Positions 60,297-64,000 of a stretch of DNA of 64,000 bases are shown here, one piece after another (position 1 is the stretch's first letter; each line of letters begins with the position of its first letter). Source of the stretch: Geothrix edaphica. GTDB lineage: Bacteria; Acidobacteriota; Holophagae; Holophagales; Holophagaceae. The position numbers were made by a program, and so were the translations under genes. Below the pieces are notes generated by a model. That model ran no database searches. It worked only from the letters and a program-made list of their open reading frames with translations, and had not been told where the DNA came from. The stretch is from contig NZ_BSDC01000001.1 of NCBI RefSeq assembly GCF_030268045.1, positions 558,001 to 622,000 on the forward strand, written 5' to 3'.

Positions 60297-61157
60297 ATGC
60301 CGCGCCGCTCTGCCTCCGACGATTCCCCCGCCTACAAGGGCTGGACGCGCCCGGGGCCGGTGCCGCCGGGCGGAGTGGAGCTGGAGCCGGGCGAGACCCT
60401 CGACGGCCTGTGCGGCCACTGGCGGATCTTCCAGCTGGAGAAGGGCAACCGCTTCAGCACGGACGACCTGGTGACCGCCTGGTACGGGACCACCTGGTGC
60501 CCCAGCCCCGGGCGCATCGCCGACCTGGGCTCGGGCATCGGCAGCGTGGCCCTCATGGCGGCGTGGCGCTGTCCCGGCGCCACGGTGCACACGGTGGAGG
60601 CCCAGGAGCAGAGCCTGCGCCTGGCCCGGAAGAGCATCCGTCACAACGGCCAGGAGGGGCGGATCTTCCCGCGCCTGGGCGACCTCCGCGACCCCGCCCT
60701 GTTCGCGGGCGAGGCCCCCTTCGACCTGGTGACGGGCACGCCGCCCTACTGGCCCGAGGGCCACCGGCTGCCCGCCGCCCATCCCCAGTCCGTGCCCGCC
60801 CGTCTGGAGGTGCGTGGCAGCATCGCGGACTACGCCCAGGCCGCCGCCCGGCTCCTGGCCCCTGGCGGGATCTTCGCCTGCGTCTTCCCCAACGACCAGC
60901 GGGACCGCGCCCTGGCCGCCCTGGGCGAGGCCGGGCTGCTCTGCCTCCATCGCCGCGAGATCGTCTTCAAGGCCGGCGAGCCCTACGGCCTGGACGTCTT
61001 CGCCGCCGGGCGCCGCCAGGACTATCCGGACGATTTCGAAGCCAGGGCGCAGTGCCCGGAGGTGGAGCCGCCCGTCCTCATCCGCCGCGCCGATGGCAGC
61101 GTGGACCCCGCCATCGCCCGAGTGAGGCTCGCCGTGGGGTTCCCGCCGGGGCTGTGA
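60297..61157 (+). CDS. SAM-dependent methyltransferase, TrmN6-like
   Basis: 286 residues. The start at 60297 (MPRRSASDDSPAYKGWTRP). Motifs: SAM site IADLGSGIGSVALMAAWRCP, acidic loop VHTVEAQ, and (N/T)PPY-type catalytic motif TGTPPYWPEG, as in N6-adenine methyltransferases such as TrmN6 (tRNA1-Val A37). The substrate could also be a protein glutamine or another nucleic acid. Divergent from rel with 86 bases between. Confidence 0.75.
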   Translation: MPRRSASDDSPAYKGWTRPGPVPPGGVELEPGETLDGLCGHWRIFQLEKGNRFSTDDLVTAWYGTTWCPSPGRIADLGSGIGSVALMAAWRCPGATVHTVEAQEQSLRLARKSIRHNGQEGRIFPRLGDLRDPALFAGEAPFDLVTGTPPYWPEGHRLPAAHPQSVPARLEVRGSIADYAQAAARLLAPGGIFACVFPNDQRDRALAALGEAGLLCLHRREIVFKAGEPYGLDVFAAGRRQDYPDDFEARAQCPEVEPPVLIRRADGSVDPAIARVRLAVGFPPGL

Positions 61158-61184
61158 CCCCACTCGGATCCCGTATCCTGGGTC

Positions 61185-61964
61185 ATGCGCCTTCGCCGCC
61201 TGCTCTGCCTTCCCGCCGCCCTCCTGCTCCAGGGGGCGCCACCGGACATCGCCGTGCCGCCCGCGGAGGCCGTCCGCACCCCCAGCGGCCTGGCGTACCG
61301 CGTGATCCGCCCGGGGCAGGGCGGCCGGCGGCCCACCACCGGGGACTTCGCCCGGGTCCACTTCACGGGCTGGGGGCCGGATGGTGCCGTCTTCACGAAC
61401 ACGAGGGTCCAGGATGAGGCGCCCTTCGTCAGCCTGGAGCGGCTGATGCCGGGGATGCGGGAGAGCCTGCTGGCCATGACCGTGGGCGAGCAGCGGCGCG
61501 TCTGGATCCCCGAGGCCCTCGCCTTCGCGGGGGCCAAGGGCCGGCCCGCCGGGACCGTGGCGATGGACCTGGAGCTGCTGGACGTGGTGCCCGATCCCCA
61601 CCAGGCGCCGGCGGATGTGGCCGCTCCGCCGCCGGACGCGGCGGTCCTCCGCTCGGGCCTGGCCTTCAGCGTGCTCAAGCCGGGCACGGGGAAGGTCCAC
61701 CCGACCCGGTCCAGCTGGGTGATCGTCCACTACACGGGCTGGACCACCGACGGGAGGATGTTCGACAGCTCGCTCCCGAAAGGCAATGCGGTCCCGCTCC
61801 ACCTGAAGGGCACCATCGCAGGCTGGATCGAGGGCCTCCAGCTCATGGTGGAGGGGGAGCGGCGGCGCTTCTGGGTGCCAGAAAAGCTGGCCTACCAGGG
61901 TGCCAGCGGGATGCCCAGGGGCATGCTGGTCTTTGATGTGGAGCTGGTGGGGATCGGCCAGTAG
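61185..61964 (+). CDS. exported tandem-domain FKBP peptidyl-prolyl isomerase
   Basis: 259 residues with signal peptide MRLRRLLCLPAALLLQGAP. Two FKBP domains in series: residues about 33-135 (TPSGLAYRVIRPGQG; FARVHFTGWGPDGAVF; VGEQRRVWIPEALAF) and about 152-258 (RSGLAFSVLKPGTGK; VIVHYTGWTTDGRMFDSS; GERRRFWVPEKLAY). The second keeps more of the active-site residues (YTGW, FDSS); the first has lost some (FTNT). Periplasmic folding helper. Confidence 0.9.
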   Translation: MRLRRLLCLPAALLLQGAPPDIAVPPAEAVRTPSGLAYRVIRPGQGGRRPTTGDFARVHFTGWGPDGAVFTNTRVQDEAPFVSLERLMPGMRESLLAMTVGEQRRVWIPEALAFAGAKGRPAGTVAMDLELLDVVPDPHQAPADVAAPPPDAAVLRSGLAFSVLKPGTGKVHPTRSSWVIVHYTGWTTDGRMFDSSLPKGNAVPLHLKGTIAGWIEGLQLMVEGERRRFWVPEKLAYQGASGMPRGMLVFDVELVGIGQ

Positions 61965-61973
61965 CTCCAGCTC

Positions 61974-63335
61974 CTAGTTGAAGCGAACCTCCGACTGGGC
62001 CAGGGCATAGGCGAAGCTGGCCAGCGCGGCGGCGTTGAAGGCGAGGTCCTCCTTCTCCACCTTGTCGAAGGTGTCGGCGTGGGTGTGGTGGATGTCGAAG
62101 TAGTGGGTGGCGGCGTGGCCCACGCCGATGCCGGGCACGCCCTCGGCCACCATGGGGCCCACGTCCGCGCCGGATCCGCCGAGGCGCAGGTCGATGGCCC
62201 CGAACGGGGCAAGGCTGGCTCCCAGGCCCTTCAAGGAGGCCAGAGCCGCGGCTTTGGCCTCCGGCGTGGCCTTGCGGAGATCGAGGCCGAAGGACTTGAT
62301 GCGCTCACTGCCGGAATCGGATTCGAAGGCGGCCACGATGTCCCTGAACTCGGCGCGATGGGCGTCGCGATAGGCGAGGCCGCCGCGCAGGCCGTTCTCC
62401 TCGTTGGTCCAGAGCACCACGCGGACAGTGCGGCGGGGCTTGAGTCCCAGGGCCTGGATGAGCCGCGCGGCCTCCAGGGCGGTGACGGTGCCGGCGCCGT
62501 CGTCCTGGGCGCCCTGGCCCACATCCCAGCTGTCCAGATGGCCACTGAGGATGACGACTTCGCCGGGCCGCTCCGTGCCCCGGATCTCGCCCACCACGTT
62601 GGCGGAGGGGACATCCGGCAGCGTCTGGGCGCCCATCTCGAGGTGGACCCGGATCGGCTCGCCGCGCTGCTGCATGCGCCGCATCTGCGTGGCGGCCTCC
62701 AGGGTCACCGAGGCGGTGGGGATCTTGGGGAAGGCGGGATCGTAGTCCATGACGCCGGTGTGGGGGGTATCGAGGCTCACGGGCCCCACGGAGCGCACGA
62801 GGGCAGCCACCGCGCCGTGCTTCGCCGCCTTCGCGGCCCCGTCGTGCCGGTAGACCACCGTATGGCCGTAGCCCTTGTAGGGCACGTCGAAGAGGACGAT
62901 CTTCCCCTTCACGGCCGCCGCGCCCAGCTGATCCAGCTCGTCGAAGGAGCCCACCACCACCACGTCGGCGGTGAGGCCGCCCGGAGGCGTGCCCACGCTG
63001 CCGCCCAGGCCCAGGATGTTCAGGCGGTGCGGGGCGGGCAGGAGCAGCTCGGCGGATTCCCGGCCGCGCACCCAGTGGGGCACCATGGCCGCTTCGGTGT
63101 GGACGTTGACGAGGCCCGCGGCCTTCATGCGCTCCTGGGCCCAGGCGATGGCCTGGTCCAGCTGGGGGGATCCGCTGAGACGGGGGCCGATGCGGTCGCA
63201 GAGCCAGGCCAGATCCGCATAGGCGCCGTGGGTGCGGAAGGCTTCGGCCCGCAGGCGCTCGGAGGGTGTCTTCGGCGTCTGCGCGCCGAGGAGCAGGGGG
63301 GCGAGGAGGAACGGGAGGCAGCGGGATGGGGTCAT
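61974..63335 (-). CDS. secreted M28 metallopeptidase with PA domain (carboxypeptidase Q-like)
   Basis: 453 residues with signal peptide MTPSRCLPFLLAPLLLGAQ. PA domain about residues 125-230 (VVVVGSFDELDQLG; GKIVLFDVPYKGYG). Di-zinc site: SGHLDSWDVGQGAQDDGAG (His, Asp), TNEENGLRGG (catalytic and bridging Glu), FESDSG (Asp), and FDIHHTHADTFDKV (His). The pattern follows human carboxypeptidase Q. It would release amino acids from dipeptides, completing the work of the S46 and S41 enzymes. Convergent with the FKBP gene, nine bases apart. Confidence 0.92.
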   Translation of the reverse strand: MTPSRCLPFLLAPLLLGAQTPKTPSERLRAEAFRTHGAYADLAWLCDRIGPRLSGSPQLDQAIAWAQERMKAAGLVNVHTEAAMVPHWVRGRESAELLLPAPHRLNILGLGGSVGTPPGGLTADVVVVGSFDELDQLGAAAVKGKIVLFDVPYKGYGHTVVYRHDGAAKAAKHGAVAALVRSVGPVSLDTPHTGVMDYDPAFPKIPTASVTLEAATQMRRMQQRGEPIRVHLEMGAQTLPDVPSANVVGEIRGTERPGEVVILSGHLDSWDVGQGAQDDGAGTVTALEAARLIQALGLKPRRTVRVVLWTNEENGLRGGLAYRDAHRAEFRDIVAAFESDSGSERIKSFGLDLRKATPEAKAAALASLKGLGASLAPFGAIDLRLGGSGADVGPMVAEGVPGIGVGHAATHYFDIHHTHADTFDKVEKEDLAFNAAALASFAYALAQSEVRFN

Positions 63336-63364
63336 GCCTCATCTTAATTGGTAATTCCGGCGGT

Positions 63365-63832
63365 TCACGGCTTTTTTGCCAGGGCCTCGATCTGGGCCGT
63401 CACGGCCTTCGTCAGCGCGTTGGGGATCGGGATGCTCAGGCTGTACTGCTCGATCAGCCAGCGGTCCCCTTTCCGCGTCAGCACGCCGGTGCCCCGGGCG
63501 GGGCCCAGGTTCGGGGTGGCGAGGTCCTCATCGAACCAGGCGGTGCGGCCATCTCCCGACAGGGTGATCGCCCGGCGCGTGGCCCTGAAGTTCCAGGCCT
63601 TTCCACGCTGGAAGATGGGGTGGGCCCAGGCCTGGAAGGCGGCCCTCGTCCAGCGCTCGGCGGGATCGGTGCCCAGGAACACGGCGCCTTCGGCGAAGTG
63701 GCCGAAGTAGCGGCCCTCATCGGCCTGCGCCGCCGCCAGGTGCCAGTCGTCCAGCACGGCGGCGACGGCCTGCTCGGCCGGGGATTGGGCGGCGAGCGAG
63801 AGGGTGGCGCAGAGGATCAGGGCGGGGCGCAT
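63365..63832 (-). CDS. exported SnoaL/DUF4440-like protein
   Basis: 155 residues with signal peptide MRPALILCATLSLAAQ. The fold pattern (AVLDDWHLAAAQADEGRYFGHFAEGAVFLGTD, shown by location near residues 26-57; then WTRAAFQAWAHPIFQRG; GRTAWFDEDL; GVLTRKGDRWLIEQYSLS) is that of SnoaL-like polyketide-cyclase/NTF2 proteins, which often lack enzyme activity. Function unknown. Same strand as the M28 gene, 29 bases before it. Confidence 0.78.
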   Translation of the reverse strand: MRPALILCATLSLAAQSPAEQAVAAVLDDWHLAAAQADEGRYFGHFAEGAVFLGTDPAERWTRAAFQAWAHPIFQRGKAWNFRATRRAITLSGDGRTAWFDEDLATPNLGPARGTGVLTRKGDRWLIEQYSLSIPIPNALTKAVTAQIEALAKKP

Positions 63833-63856
63833 GGGGGCTCCTGGCGTAGGCCGGTG

Positions 63857-64000
63857 TCAGCGGCGAAGGCTCACCCGGACCCGCATGCGGCCGCTGGCGT
63901 CGGTCTCCAGCACCTGCCAGGACAGCGGTCCGGCCCTGCCCTTGGGGTTCTCGCCGGGGCCCAGGTTGAAGGCGGCGTCGTCCAGCTCCCAGCGCCGGCA
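63857..64000 (-). CDS. C-terminal end of a gene cut by the window
   Basis: A frame open to base 64000 and ending in TGA at 63857 gives 47 residues, ending DASGRMRVRVSLRR. The peptide includes WELDDAAFNLGPGENPKGRAG. No family recognised from this fragment. It is the upstream neighbour, 24 bases away, of the SnoaL-like gene. Confidence 0.55.
   Translation of the reverse strand, partial: CRRWELDDAAFNLGPGENPKGRAGPLSWQVLETDASGRMRVRVSLRR

Overview
The window is GC-rich (roughly two-thirds G+C), densely coded DNA of bacterial chromosomal type. Three tandem S46 peptidases, a secreted tricorn-like S41 protease, a TonB-dependent receptor with a carboxypeptidase-like N-terminus, many secreted exopeptidases and several outer-membrane proteins point to a Gram-negative amino-acid and peptide consumer. 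My best guess from gene content and style is an Acidobacteriota member of the Holophaga/Geothrix group. That is inference, because no rRNA or marker gene is present to settle it.

Layout. 1-1416: end of a MarR-controlled efflux operon (marR, tolC). 1560-5315: an esterase, fabG and a membrane SpoIIE-type phosphatase. 5340-10245 (minus strand): a Ser/Thr kinase with TPR repeats, xseA and an outer-membrane barrel protein. 10366-13674: tricorn-like protease. 13843-18647: lactate/glycolate permease, glycerate kinase and malate synthase, a C2/C3-acid module with two GntR-type operator palindromes in front. 18713-20059: an orphan CxxC mini-protein and a two-gene metal-binding operon (Met/His-rich protein plus a 56-residue YHS protein). 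20111-28122 (minus strand): an amino-acid block of decarboxylase, proB, proA, aminotransferase and an unusual glutamate-cysteine-ligase/M20-peptidase fusion. 28191-33510: secreted protein, OsmC, and a MacA/MacB-like exporter without an ATPase. 33658-36928: TonB receptor and an outer-membrane barrel. 37071-44951: three tandem S46 dipeptidyl-peptidases, a DNPH1-like nucleotide hydrolase and a Tat-exported aldo/keto reductase. 45062-45403: a single integron-type gene cassette. 45442-47461: amidase and FAD oxidoreductase. 47599-54959: a Cus-type heavy-metal efflux operon with two YHS proteins. 55177-57221: M4 metalloprotease facing a gene for an emfourin-type inhibitor. 57350-64000: NUDIX/rel operon, methyltransferase, FKBP, M28 peptidase, a SnoaL-like protein and a cut-off gene.

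Two finds stand out. First, proB is preceded by a 23-codon open frame containing six proline codons, then an intrinsic-terminator hairpin, then the proB ribosome site. This is the architecture of a leader-peptide transcription attenuator responding to prolyl-tRNA. Second, a 342-bp segment of lower GC has the exact anatomy of a mobile integron cassette: it begins TTAGGC, carries one small membrane-protein gene whose stop codon lies in the R'' box, and ends in an attC fold. Joining its two ends regenerates a perfect GTTAGGC, and no integrase is nearby. The glutamate-cysteine-ligase/M20 fusion, translationally coupled to an aminotransferase that has its own terminator-like leader, is a third candidate for undescribed biochemistry.
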